The notes under the pieces are model-generated. The model had not been told where the DNA came from. It did not search any database and saw nothing but the letters and a program-made list of their open reading frames with translations. From NCBI RefSeq assembly GCF_030253575.1, contig NC_080559.1, positions 12,021,501 to 12,085,500 on the forward strand: DNA of 64,000 nucleotides. Reading direction: 5' to 3'. The position numbers and the translations under genes are program-made. Shown piece by piece: positions 47,069 to 59,186 of the stretch. This DNA is from Rhododendron vialii (Eukaryota > Streptophyta > Magnoliopsida > Ericales > Ericaceae). The stretch's first letter is position 1. Every line of letters begins with the position of its first letter.

Positions 47069-50000
47069 ATGTGGAAGCTAAAGATTGCTGAAGGCAAGGG
47101 ACCATATTTGTTTAGCACCAACAACTATGTTGGTAGACAAATTTGGGAATTCGACCCTAATGCAGGGACGCCAGAAGAAGGCGAAGCAGTTGAACAAGCT
47201 CGACAGGAGTACAAGGACAACTCTAAAAAAGACCGAACCCGAGCCCCACCTTGTGCTGATCTTCTAATGCGGATCCAGGTAACTACAAACTCCAACTTGT
47301 ATCTGATTTTTTTTTTTTGTCAATATAAGTTGTGTTTGTTTGTCCCCGTAAAAAAGAGACAGAAAAAATAGCTTTTTGGCCTAATCGACCATAAAAAGTA
47401 GTGCAATTTTGTTTACAGCTGAAAAAGGAAAACAAGAATATCGATTTGAGTATTGCACCAGTGAGATTGGGGGAGACAGAAGAAGTGAAGTATGAAGCCG
47501 TGACAACTGCTTTGAGGAAAGCTATTCGATTAAATCGTGCAATCCAGTCAAGTGATGGCCACTGGCCAGCTGAAAATGCTGGTCCCATGTTTTTCACACC
47601 TCCCCTAGTAAGCCCCCCCCCCCTCTCTCTCTCCACGCGCGCGTGCACGCCCACACACACACATATGTAAGTACATCAACAATCGTAGCGGACTGCATAG
47701 TGGTAGCAAGCATATAATATGCAACAGTTGTACATTGACTAAGGAGCAAAAGTGGCAGTGGACTGCATGGTGGTAGCGGTGTAGTAGTAGCGGGAGTATC
47801 AAATGATACGTAGTTAATCGGATTTAGGTGGTCGTAATTTTTTTAAATTATTTTTTGGCGCCGGAGCATCTAAAGCGGTCGTTTAGTGGGCAAAAGATTA
47901 GATACAAAGCAATACGCAGTGGGCACCGGGTGATACGGGTGGGCATTTTGGGTAGCACAGGTATAGCAGTACCGGAGGTCCAAAAAATTGCTACGTAGTG
48001 ATGGGTTTTAACTTTTATGTTATGTGTGTTTTTGTCCGATGGGAAGTGAAATCATGTGGCCATTTGGCAATTCACATCCACTCTCCATTCTTCTTTTGGT
48101 ATTTTTGCGCGTTTTTCTTGAATTTTTGTTAGATTTACTTTATATTTTGGGTTATTCATTCGTCTCAACGAGAGTAGTTTAAAAGGTAAAAAAATTATGA
48201 ATTACTGAGGACGAAAAAAATATCAAACGGCTGGTATTTTTGTTTTTAGTGTCATTTTTATATAAAAAAAATTTCAACTACGGTCTACATTTTTATACTT
48301 TTCTGATTTCTCTCGTCAAGATAAATGATTAATTCCAAAAATTAAGACGAAAGGTAAAAAATACTGAAAAAAACTTCGGATAAAAAATTTAGGGAGAACT
48401 AGTCTTTTCTCCCATTATTGATTGATACCATTTCCAGTAAAAAAACACCACCTCACCCCCCTAGCGTAAGCATGTGAAATAGCTGTGAGAGGGGCTGTAG
48501 GAATTAGTCCAAGGTGCGTGCAAGCTGGCCCTGGATACTCTGCATTGGTAACTAAATATCCTTAGTTGAGTATACTAATCAGATAGTTTTTTCTCCTTTG
48601 ATTTCAAGCCATCTGAGTGTTCCTATTGAACCAATTACGAGTGTTACAATTTTTTTGCAGATAATCATCCTATACATTAGTGGAGCAATCAATACAATTC
48701 TAACAGCAGAACACAAAAAGGAGTTGATTCGCTATTTTTATCTTCATCAGGTAAGTTCTAATCCAATTCCCATGAATCTTTGGCATAGAAAATCCAAACT
48801 AGTCCAATGTGTATCTAAGCTATTGGCGCAATGTTTGCTATGTAGAACGATGATGGGGGATGGGGATTCTATATGGAAGGCCACAGCACCATGATCGGTT
48901 CGGCACTTAGCTATGTTGCCTTGCGATTGCTAGGAGAAGGGCCCGATGATGGAGAAAATGGGGCAATGACCAAAGGCCGGGAGTGGATTCTTGACAATGG
49001 TGGTGCAACTGGAATTCCTTCTTGGGGAAAGGTCTATCTTTCGGTATGATGCAACTTTCTTTCAAACTTCAAGGAAAATTTGTGGAAATAAAATTGATGG
49101 ATTGTTTTGAATCTCTCCTTTTCAGGTGCTAGGTGTGTATGAATGGGCAGGCAGCAATCCTTTGCCTCCAGAGTTCTGGCTTTTTCCTTCATTTTTCCCT
49201 TATCATCCAGGTAGTGAAAAGTTGGTTTACTTACTCTATGTTGAGAGAATCAAATTCATGAGAGTTACGATTTTCTATAGTGTGTCTTTGTACTATTATG
49301 TAGCCTGGTCTGATCAACATCTATTTCTTTAATTAGCGAAAATGTGGTGCTATTGTCGCACGGCTTACATGCCCATGTCGTATTTGTATGCGAAGAAATA
49401 CCATGGGCCGATCACTGATCTAGTCAAGGCATTGAGACAAGAAATTCACACCAAGCCATATGAGGAAATCTGCTGGAACAAAGCGCGACATGACTGTTGT
49501 AAGGTTGGTAAAATCTATTGATGATCATTTCTGTCTTACGATTCATGTATAAGTTAGGAAATTACAATTCCGATATGTTTATCGCTACTGCAGGAGGATC
49601 TCTACTACCGTCATACCTTTGTACAAGACTTACTTTGGGATGGTCTTCATTACTTGAGTGAGCCAATTATAACCCGTTGGCCCTTCAACAAGATTAGAGA
49701 GAGAGCCATGCAAAAAGCGATTAAGTACATGCGTTATGGAGCAGAGAGCAGCAGATACATTGCCATAGGATGTGTAGAAAAGGTAATTAAGTCGCCTAAA
49801 CTAGAGAACTTGATTGTAAATCATATTGAAGTTGTTTCTGTTGCAGAGTTTGCACATGATGTGTTGCTGGGCAGAGGACCCAAATGGTGATGAGTTCAAG
49901 TACCATCTAGCTAGAGTTCCGGATTACTTGTGGCTTGCCGAAGATGGAATGAAAATGCAGGTTAGTTTTTTTTATGACAATCTCAATTCTGGTTTCGTCA

Positions 50001-52205
50001 TTCTTCATTTAGAGATTGTCGCTTATAATGTAAGCTCGATGTTCCATTCAGGCTCAATTGTCAATTAATCCGGTTGTTTCATTGCAGAGTTTTGGTAGTC
50101 AGCTATGGGATTGTGCTTTAGCAACTCAAGCAATTATTGCCAGCAATATGGTAGATGAATATGGCGATTCACTAAAGAAAGCACATTTTTACATCAAAGA
50201 ATCACAGGTTCTTTTCTACCATTTGATATGCTTGTCTGTGTACATACACAAACACAATTACATAAGTATGGTTAAGTTTAGTGAAATTTCATTTAGCTGT
50301 TTATACTGTTAAATTGAAGGTCAAAGAAAATCCAGCTGGGGATTTCAAGAGTATGTATAGGCACTTTACTAAAGGATCGTGGACTTTCTCGGATCAAGAC
50401 CATGGTTGGGGGGTTTCGGATTGCACAGCAGAATCGTTTAAGGTAATCTACATCTGTATTCATCAGCACATATTTGGAGCAATTAAGAAATTAATTGTTC
50501 GCCGTAACCAAATTTTTTTCTTTTGCATGCAGTGTCTACTCTTACTTTCTCAAATGCCTTCTGAAATTGCTGGAGAAAAAGCTGATGTCGAGCGATTGCA
50601 CGATGCTGTGAATGGGTTGCTTTACTTACAGGTACTACATAGATCATATTATTCATTGCTATTTATAAACTTACTTCACAACTTAACTAACTGAATTATC
50701 TAACTTCTCTCTCCACTTAGAGCCCTGAAAGTGGTGGGTTTGCAGTATGGGAGCCCCCAATTCCACAACCATATTTACAGGTAATTTTTTGGTTCTACAA
50801 AGAGTTATTGTCGCACAAGCCTCCTTTTACACTCTTATTAAAGAAGTTCTAAAACAAGCCATGTCTTTTCTTTCTTTGTTCACTTTTAAATAGTGACACA
50901 CCGATGAAACAATGCGATGGTTTGTCAAATCCTTTTTACAACTTTTTAAACTTCTCAGGATTTGAATCCTTCGGAAATATTTGCTGACATTGTGGTCGAG
51001 AAAGAGTAAGAACTTAAACCTTTATTATCTTCGTCATATAGTTTATAAACAATGGCTGGTCCATATAACTAACAATATGATCCTTCTTAGGCATGTTGAG
51101 TGCACTGCTTCGATAATCCAAGCTCTTGTGACATTCAAACGCTTGCACCCAGGCCATAGAGAGAAAGAAATAGAAACCTCAGTGGCGAAAGCAATTCGTT
51201 TTCTAGAAGAGATACAATGGCCTGATGGTTCTTGGTGAGTTTCAACTGCTTTCTTTTGGACTCATTTGTGCAAATCGAGGTACTTTGGGAACAAATAGGA
51301 AAACGACTCAAATGTGTACAACCCTGTTGGCAGGTATGGATACTGGGGAATTTGTTTCATCTACGGCACATTTTTTGCTCTTGGGGGGTTTGCTTCGGTT
51401 GAAAAGACATACAACAATAGTGAAGCAGTCCGTAGAGCTGTTGGATTTTTGCTTTCAACACAAAACGAAGAAGGGGGTTGGGGTGAAAGCCTTGAATCAT
51501 GCCCATCTATGGTAACTCCAACACCTAGGTTAATTATGGATCTGATGATATCCTTGGACTAAAAAATTGAAATTGCTAGCTTAACGAAGAAGGGGGTTGG
51601 GCGACCAATGATATGGTGCACGATTCTTGATAAAATTTTCTTGCTCATGTTTAGCGTTTATGTGATACAGAAGTATCAACCGTTGGAAGGGAATCGAACG
51701 AATCTGGTACAAACATCATGGGCTATGCTGGGACTTCTTTATGGCGGACAAGTTAGTGATCTTAACATCCGAAGTGTTAAATTGCTAACTTATTCACATT
51801 TCATAAGAAAATAAGTTATAGAATGGAGTACTGCAAGTATTTAATTTGTGTCTTCTTTATTAATGTCATCATATATATATTTCCAGGCTCAAAGAGATAC
51901 GACACCGCTGCATAAAGCAGCAAGGATTTTAATAAACGCACAAATGGTCGATGGTGATTTCCCTCAGCAGGTAATTTTCATGTCAAGATAGTTTGTGAAA
52001 CAATACCAAATTAAGTTTGTGTTGTACTACAAAAATTCTTATCTCATCTTCTATTCTCTTTGTTTGTTTGTTTTTGTTCACCATAAAACAGGAAACTACC
52101 GGTTGTGTCATGAAGAACTGCATGTTACATTATGCACAATACAGGAACATATTCCCAACGTGGGCGCTCGGAGAATATCGGAAATGTGTTTGGCCATCTT
52201 CCTAG
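47069..52205 (+). CDS. Oxidosqualene cyclase (pentacyclic triterpene synthase)
   Basis: Eighteen exons join in frame with canonical GT-AG sites to 2292 nt (763 aa): 47069-47278, 47419-47607, 48661-48750, 48846-49043, 49126-49210, 49337-49503, 49594-49782, 49847-49960, 50088-50207, 50320-50442, 50533-50631, 50721-50780, 50959-51005, 51091-51234, 51334-51511, 51671-51751, 51887-51970, 52092-52205. It starts [20 protein letters not shown] and shows QW repeats ([42 protein letters not shown]), the MWCYCR motif (Trp about 261) and the catalytic DCTAE (Asp about 488) that protonates the epoxide. The enzyme cyclises 2,3-oxidosqualene at the ER membrane. MWCYCR, with Trp rather than Leu, points to the beta-amyrin/friedelin group rather than lupeol synthase; cycloartenol synthase is unlikely. 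The product is not certain. No P450 or glycosyltransferase neighbour is seen. Confidence 0.95.
48100..48410. mobile_element. MITE family A, copy 2, in OSC intron 2
   Basis: Shares CGTCTCAACGAGAGTAGTTT, TTTTTAGTGTCAT, CTACATTTTTATACTTTTCT and AAATTTAGGGAGAA with the element at 21177-21531, in the same order. The ends are less clear. Confidence 0.5.
48455..48560 (+). mobile_element. Au-type SINE 3' part in OSC intron 2
   Basis: GCGTAAGCATGTGAAATAGC, GGGGCTGTAGGAATTAGTCC and GTGCGTGCAAGCTGGCCC in order match the body of the plant Au SINE family as I know it. It lies about 100 bp before exon 3 of the cyclase. A homologous copy is at about 58738-58935. Confidence 0.65.
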
Positions 52206-53394
52206 AAAGTATAAACTCAGGCTCGAAGACCGAGGTTCCACGAATGAAAGCACAGTTCATCTTTTACTATGTAACAACAACAAGCCATCAAAAGAGAGAA
52301 TTATTATTTCCTCTTTTATGTTGACAAGAAGATACTATTGATGAACAATAATGCATGGGGTACCTTACTAACACTCATTGCAGCATGATTGCTTTATTTT
52401 TGTATCAAAAATAATTAATAAAACAGAACAATTACTACTACCTAAAAGATAGCGGTAGGTACTCTGAGTATTGTTCTCAGGGATTACGAAGGCTAAGTTG
52501 CGATTGCTTCCATTGATTTCTAAATTAATTTGGAAAGAGATTTGATTGTTTGATTTCTAAAATTTTGAAAACTAAATTATCATAAAGCAATTAAAAAGTA
52601 GAGAGAGTTTATGAGAGAAAAGATCAAGGATTTCGAATCCACTTGACCCGTTGTAACAATATTTATGCGATGACAAAGGTTAATTACTCGAATCAATCCG
52701 AATATCGTTAGGATTCGCGGGTCCACACAATATCGCCTAAATATACTTATGAATCACCGAATAGCATGGGATATCGCTGCCTAGCACGAACCGTCTTACT
52801 AGTACGATCCGTCTCCTCCTTCCCCCTTCCTCTCTTCTCTCCCCATCCTCTTTTTTCTTCTCTTCCCCTTTCCCTAGCCTTTCTACTGCTTTCTTCTCAC
52901 CTTCGTCCTCTTTGTCGTCCTCTCTGTTTGTTGCCCGCCGGTTACCACTCTTGGTGTAACTGGTTGGCTTAACGGCAAGGTGCAATCCGGGCTTTGCTTT
53001 TTTAGGTGTTTTGGGCTTTGGCCCTTAGGTGTTTTTGGATTTTGTCCCAACATGTGTTTTTTTTTTTCCCATCAAACCTTTGGTTGGATTTTCCTCCCCT
53101 CTCCCCCCAACTTGATGTATCATTTATCAAGTTTTCCTTAATAAAACTATTGTCGATAAAAAAAAATGAAAATCGATGGAATTAAAATAATATTCAAGGC
53201 AAGTGTTGCACTCTGTACTTAAAGACAGATTCATCCCTGCTATGGTGTTTATTGTTACATGGACATCTACCTCATCAAAAATAGCACTACATTTGAAGGG
53301 TGTGTCACCAAACTTGTGTGTTGTAGGACTCTCTTAGATAATAAATCTCCGACTCAACAAAAGTATTGAAAAATCAACCTTTTTGAATTGATTA

Positions 53395-53797
53395 AGGCTT
53401 CGTTTGTTTGGACGTAAAATATTTTCCGATAAAATGTTTTACCTATTTTTCGGTGATTGGTTGTGTAAAAAATGATGAAAATATTTAACATGTAAAACAT
53501 TTTCCATTAATTGGATGAAAATGACTTATCCTTAAATCTTCCGTAAGTTATTTTTCGAAAAGAACCCGCTGCCTTCTACTGCAATTTCACTACTCAGTTT
53601 CCTCGACCGTCCGTCCTGATTCACGTTCAATTCCAATATTCTCAGATCTCTCCACCGTTTAAGCCCTACAATATTTTGTCGATTTTTGAAAATATTTTTC
53701 AACTGCCAACCAAATACTGAAAAATAAAAGTTCGAAGTTTGTTTTTTGAAAAAACATTTTACATGTAAAACATTTTACATCGAAACAAACGAAGCCT
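53395..53797. mobile_element. MITE with AGGCTTCGTTTGTTT inverted ends
   Basis: A 403-bp element. Left AGGCTTCGTTTGTTTGGACG, right inverse AGGCTTCGTTTGTTTCGATG, followed on both sides by TAAAAT and TTTTAC words. hAT-like by its termini; no clear target duplication. Confidence 0.7.
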
Positions 53798-54842
53798 AAG
53801 ATTGAATGAGACATGATATTTATAGACCAACCAATGATTATTCGGTATAGTCACCAAAGAGGAAGGGACACATTTGTTCATAAAGGAAGCGCCCGTTTAC
53901 AGTGAACATGTGTCTGAAAGAAGCACCAAAAATACTTCAAGTCAACAAGCTCAAGAAACAGAACAGAACAAAACTTTCTTTTCAAAAACCAACGAAAAAA
54001 CACAACCAAAGTTGTTGTGACTTTTGATCCACTTCAAATCAATGATTGGTGAAGACCGCTTTTTTAGAACTCATGTCCACAAGTATATAGACTCGTATAT
54101 TGAAGATCCTCATATGTGGTGGTGGTTTTTGCGTGTTGGAGCTTACTCTACCCTGTCGTCTGGGTGATTCCGTATGGACTGGTCCCTTAAAAGTTGATAT
54201 CATGTGAGAGAATTCGAATTTAAAATCTTAAAAACAAGTGAATCCCTGAGTCTCATGTCTTAACCACCATGTCAACCCAAAGGATTGAGTAGCCTACTAT
54301 GTCATGGCTATGTTTCAGAGTAGGACTTCTACATTCTCTTCCAAAATACTATTACAACCTGGCTGGGATGCCTTAGCCCCATTCCGTTAAGAAAAAAATT
54401 TATTTTTTGAATTAAAAGTAATATATTAGGAGAGTTATTCTTTTCTATTAGTTATTTTGTCTTTATTACCAAATCAAAGAACCAAACCATACATATACAG
54501 ATATTTAAAACAATGAATTCAGAATAGATTAACCCTAGAAATGATTATTCGGATGTATCATGGAAATTCTTTGAAAGAAAAGAATCAATGCAATTTTTAT
54601 GGGGTGGAACAAAATATCTCTCATTTCTCCTTCGAATCGATTCTGCCTTTTGGTTTCCAAAGGAATGTTGTTATGTTGCCTTAAAGGGTGAATTAATAAT
54701 GACTTGTCTTGTAAAACAAAAAATAAGAACGTTAGCGAAACGGGCAATTCGTAGAGTTCATTTCAAAAAAAATAAAAAAATGCCTTGCACAACTATTTCA
54801 GGGGTAATTGTGTGAATTATATGACCAAGACAAGCTAGAGTG

Positions 54843-54844
<2 letters not shown>

Positions 54845-54915
<71 letters not shown>
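54845..54915. repeat. (TA)n microsatellite
   Basis: About 35 TA units without interruption. Confidence 0.95.
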
Positions 54916-54917
<2 letters not shown>

Positions 54918-55381
54918 AATAGCTCACTTACTATCAAATTGGAGTGGTAAGTGAAGTGCGATTGTTGCTTTCTTTGTACTTCCACGCATTTGGACTGGGT
55001 TGGAGCTCTCCTCCCTTCTTCCTCTCTAGCATCTAATAATACTAACCTGCTGATGATTTGAAAAAAAAAGACTACCATCAGACCCAGTGATCTTCGCATA
55101 ATGAAGTCTTCAACTGTGGTTTTTCAAAATCAATCCTTGAACTACTATTTAATTTGCACTAATCTGGGAAGTGTGTACTTTTTTGAGATGGGGGTTAATT
55201 AAGTACAATTGCTTAAAGGGCCAATCTGGGAATTCTTTTAGCGCCAAGTGACAACTCTTTCCTTTGAATACTGGACAAAGAATTAATTTCTTATGCACCC
55301 ACAAATCTTCCCAAATCTGAGGACCAAATTAACAAGTGAGAATTTTTCATAAGTTCACTATAGCACTTTCTAAATCCATCT

Positions 55382-56149
55382 TGTAACACCCTGTCCCACA
55401 TCGGAAGTCTACGTGGATGATCTTGGGCATATAACAAACCTTGTAGGCTACTACTAGTACCTTGTGCTTAAGCTTTTGGGTCATGTGGTGTGGCTTGTGG
55501 ATCAAAATCAGGGTACTGGGCCAGTGGTCTGCTTGGGGCGTTACAGGTGGTATCAAAGCCATCCATGTACACGATCGTGTGAGCCCTTGGAGTTTGGTTT
55601 GATTTGGTTGTTGGTTTGATTTATAATGGTGATTATAGTGCTCAACCCCTCGCGAGGGCGCGAGGCTATAAAGTTGGGGAGATTGTAACACCCTGTCCCA
55701 CATCGAAAGTCTACATGGATGATCTTGGGCATATAACAAACCTTGTGGGCTACTACTAGTACCTTGTGCTTAAGCTTTTGGGCCATGTGGTGTGGCTTAT
55801 GGATCAAAATCAGGGTACTAGGCCAGTGGTCTGCTTGGGGCGTTATAGGTGGTATCAAAGCCATCCATGTACACGACCGTGTGAGCCCTTGGAGTTTGGT
55901 TTGATTTGGTTGTTGGTTTGATTTATAATGGTGATTATAGTGCTCAACCCCTCGCGAGGGCACGAGGCTATAAAGTTGGGGAGATTGTAACACCCTGTCC
56001 CACATCGAAAGTCTACATGGATGATCTTGGGCATATAACAAACCTTGTGGGCTACTACTAGTACCTTGTGCTTAAGCTTTTGGGCCATGTGGTGTGGCTT
56101 GTGGATCAAAATTAGGGTATTGGGCCAGTGGTCTGCTTGGGGGGTTACA
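55382..56149 (+). mobile_element. TRIM retrotransposon with three LTRs
   Basis: Three 164-bp LTRs (55382-55545, 55684-55847, 55986-56149) start TGTAACACCCTGTCCCACAT. The first ends GGGGCGTTACA; the others end in close variants. Two 138-bp internal domains open with GGTGGTATCAAAGCC, a primer-binding site matching initiator tRNA-Met, and close with the purine tract AAAGTTGGGGAGA. A perfect 5-bp duplication, CATCT, flanks the whole (55377-55381, 56150-56154). It has no coding capacity, as is normal for TRIMs. The LTR-int-LTR-int-LTR form suggests unequal recombination between LTRs. Long antisense frames here are artefacts. Confidence 0.93.
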
Positions 56150-56339
56150 CATCTAGTCCACTTCTAAGTTTCATAATCCACTAAGTCCACTAATAATTTT
56201 AATGATAAAAATACCTCACCTAAGAAACAAGGGCCTTGTTTGGCTAACACGAAAATATATTTTTTCCATTTTTTTCGTTTTTGTTGCAATCAAGCAGCCG
56301 CCACCACTGTCGCCGCTGCCACCACCGCGGCCACCGCCA

Positions 56340-58330
56340 CCTTCGCCACTGCCATCACGCCACATATAACGTTATATGTGTAATAAAAATCCTATTTTTT
56401 TATTTTTCTCGATTTTTTTATTGAACCTGCTACACTTAACATTTAACGTTATATATGTGACAAATTTCTCTTTTTGTTTTTTCCTATTTTTCTTGTATTG
56501 ATTTTTTAACGTTATATGAGTGATAAAAATTTCCTAACATATAACATTATATGTGTGGCAAAAAATTTCTGACATGCAACATTTTTTTTTTGGTTTTTCT
56601 TATTTTTAGTCTTTAACGTTATATGCTGGTCCATACAAAACATATAACATTATATGTGAGTTTTTAAATATCTAAATATCGGAAAAAAAAATAGAACATA
56701 TAACATTATATTTGAGTTTCTGCAACTTTGAATCTCACAAAAAAAATATAACAAAAATATAACATTATATGTGAGCTTCTGTAGTTCTAAATCTCACAAA
56801 AAAATAGAATATATAACATTATATTTGAGCTTCTGTAGCTCTAAGTCTCACAAAACATGGCATATAAAATTATATGTTCTCAAAGCAATATCATATCTTT
56901 CCAACAATATTACATATCTCAAAAAATAACATTATATGTTTACATATCATGCCACCATTATTCTTGTTTTCAATCTTGCTTTGAATCCCAAGTTGAATGT
57001 TGATGAGGCCACAGGGGGTCGAGCTTCATTTTTTCACCGTTTCTTCATCAAAACCTTCATCGAATCCTTCAAAATTTATGATTTTCTGTCTCCGAATAGC
57101 ATTCTCATAACTTCTATATCTACATATATACATATTCAAAATAACATAAACAACATTAATATATCTCAAAAAATGAGATATAATATTATATGTCTAACCC
57201 TACGAAAATCACATATTACACATGACAGAAGTTCACATATAACGTTATATGCTTCGTTGTCCATCACTTATTGAATTGGTCCGCGCAGCGGCCTCTTCGA
57301 CTTGCTTCTGATAATATATGGATATATCTATATGTGCTTTTGAGAGGCCGCTGGGCTGACCTATTCAATAAAAGAATATATAACGTTATTAGTTTCTCTT
57401 TTTTTTTTTGAGTTTTACAGGACAAAATCTCATCTACAACGTTATATGTTCTCTATGCGAATTGAAATATTTTTTTTATGTCAATACAAGCTCATATATA
57501 TAACGTTATATATATATATATATATGTACATATGGTCACAAATATTTTCATATAACCATATATAATCATATATGGATATATCCATATGTATTTTTGAGAG
57601 GCCACTGCGCGGACCAATTCAATAAAAGAATATATAATGTTATTAGTTCTTTTGTTTTGAAGTTTTACAGGACAAAATTAGGTACCAAAGGCAAATTGTC
57701 ACATATAACATTTATGTCTCAGTAAAGAATGTCATCTATAACCAAACCACATCGCTAACCGAGCTTCAAATCACATATTTTCACCTATAAGTCGGAGAGG
57801 CCGCTACATGGACCAATTCAATGAGTGATCGACAACGGAGTATATACCGTTATATATGACAGAAGCTCATATATAACGTTACGCGGTACAAAATGTCATA
57901 TATAACTTTATATGTTCTCTTTATTAAATAGCATAGAATATTTCTAATCTAAAATGTTATATATAACAATATAACGTTATATATTATTATATCTCTCTCT
58001 ACCTAAGAATGTTTTAAAAAAATGACATTAAATAACAACAAAAACACACAAAAATATATTTTGTGTGCCACGAAAAACACACATAACCTTATATATTTTT
58101 TCAAAAAACACAACCTGTTACAACCTTATATGTCTAGCCCTAGAAAAAACACACATATAACCTTATATATTTATTCAAAAAACTTAAAATATATGAGAAG
58201 CAAGTCGGAGAGACCGCTGCGCGGACCAAATCAATAAGTGATTGATGAAAAGCACAAATATAACCTTATATATTTATTAAAAAAACTTTAGATTTCTAAC
58301 CCTAGGAAAAGCACACATATAACCTTATGT
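56340..58330. repeat. Field of short palindromes centred on TATAACGTTATA
   Basis: Dozens of close variants of ACATATAACGTTATATGT (often AACATTATA or AACCTTATA) are scattered in both orientations. A second motif, GAGAGGCCGCTGCGCGGACC plus AATTCAATAA, recurs at 57340, 57597, 57797 and 58206, and inverted at about 57273. No open frame spans the field. Subterminal motif arrays are known from DNA transposons, but this one fills the middle of the element. Confidence 0.8.
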
Positions 58331-58737
58331 ATTTATTCAAAAACCACAAAATCTGATGATAACCAGACACGGGACAAACAAAAGACCGGATCAACCTTCT
58401 TATAATACTATATTTTTTATTTTTACAACTCCAGATTTCTCTCCAATAAAACAAATAAAAGACCAGATTAACCTTCTTAATATGATAGACAAACCAACCA
58501 TTGAAGCAGACCTGAATTAATTTGACTCAAATCGAAATTGTGCTCCATATGAAGTTAACTAGTTAAGCTTTTTACAAAATTTGAGGGGATTGGATTCGCC
58601 TAACATAATCATCCAATTCTTAACTTACCTACAATCTCAATTACCAAACACGAAAATACAAAAAAGAAAAAAATCTAATCTTAACACAAGATAAAAATAA
58701 AAATAAAAACTACAACAAACAAATGAAAATAATCTAA

Positions 58738-58935
58738 CCCCAAGGGGTTGGCCGAGTGGCTTGGCTTGGGATTCAGGGTTTGCCCCATCCTAGTGTCTCA
58801 AGTTCAATTCCTCTTGCAAATAATTGTTAGGGTCACATCATCCCACGCGTAAGCATGTGAAACGATGGTGGGAAGACTGTAGAGATTAGTCCGAGGTTCG
58901 CAAACTGGTGTAGGCATTACCAATAAAAAATAATA
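58738..58935 (+). mobile_element. Au-like tRNA-derived SINE
   Basis: A tRNA-like head (GGGGTTGGCCGAGTGGCTTG, B box AGTTCAATTCC) is followed by GCGTAAGCATGTGAAACGAT, GAAGACTGTAGAGATTAGTC and GAGGTTCGCAAACTGG, the body also seen at 48455. It sits in the intron just after the DnaJ first exon. Confidence 0.75.
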
Positions 58936-58973
58936 ATCCTCCAATAAGGAACAACAAAAGAAAGAGAAAATAC

Positions 58974-59186
58974 CCTAAGAGCAAGCAATCTGAAAGCCTT
59001 CTTGACCTCAGATTTCGAAGCCCCTGGCTTAACCATGAGGGTCTTGTACGGGTTTCTCGTCGTGGTAGAAGAAGAAACGCAAGAAACCCGGCAAACCATG
59101 TCACTACCCCTCACCGCTTTGTTCTTCGATCGAATCCAAGAGGACCCATAAGCACCGCCGCTAACAAACCCAACCGCAGTCGCCAT
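58974..59186 (-). CDS. First exon of a plastid-type DnaJ (J8-like) protein, isolated
   Basis: A 213-nt open exon (71 aa) from ATG at 59186 to the donor AGG|GTATTT. Residues 1-43 (MATAVGFVSGGAYGSSWIRS, then Ser/Thr-rich, few acids) look like a chloroplast transit peptide. Residues 44-71 (NPYKTLMVKPGASKSEVKKA, then FRLLALR) are helix I and the start of helix II of a J domain. The HPD motif that activates Hsp70 would be in the next exon. I found no continuation (no tyr-his-pro-asp codons) on the minus strand below it. It lies between the arms of a Mutator-like structure, so it is probably a captured 5' piece rather than a whole gene; a very long intron is the alternative. Confidence 0.65.

Larger units (their letters stand above)
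52206..55334. other. Gene-free spacer downstream of the cyclase
   Basis: Holds a likely LINE 3' tail ending TTAATAAAACTATTGTCGAT plus A9 (about 52940-53166), a MITE (53395-53797), a SINE head on the minus strand (about 54292-54185: GTTGACATGGTGGTTAAG ... AAATTCGAATTC) and an (AT)n run. An open stretch at 54588-54815 has no recognisable domain. Confidence 0.45.

Noticed and set aside
52737-52985. Minus-strand 82-aa Lys/Glu/Arg-rich frame
   Set aside because: A translation of a pyrimidine-rich low-complexity tract (CCTCTTCTCTCC-type) in LINE-like DNA.
54588-54815. 75-aa open frame that looked like a plastid DNA insertion
   Set aside because: I compared it in mind with plastid ribosomal, infA and accD-type genes and could not match any; without a search I do not call it organellar.
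55347-56109. Overlapping minus-strand open frames of 84-162 aa across the TRIM
   Set aside because: They repeat with the 302-bp LTR-plus-internal period and run through LTR, primer site and purine tract; they are artefacts of the repeat.
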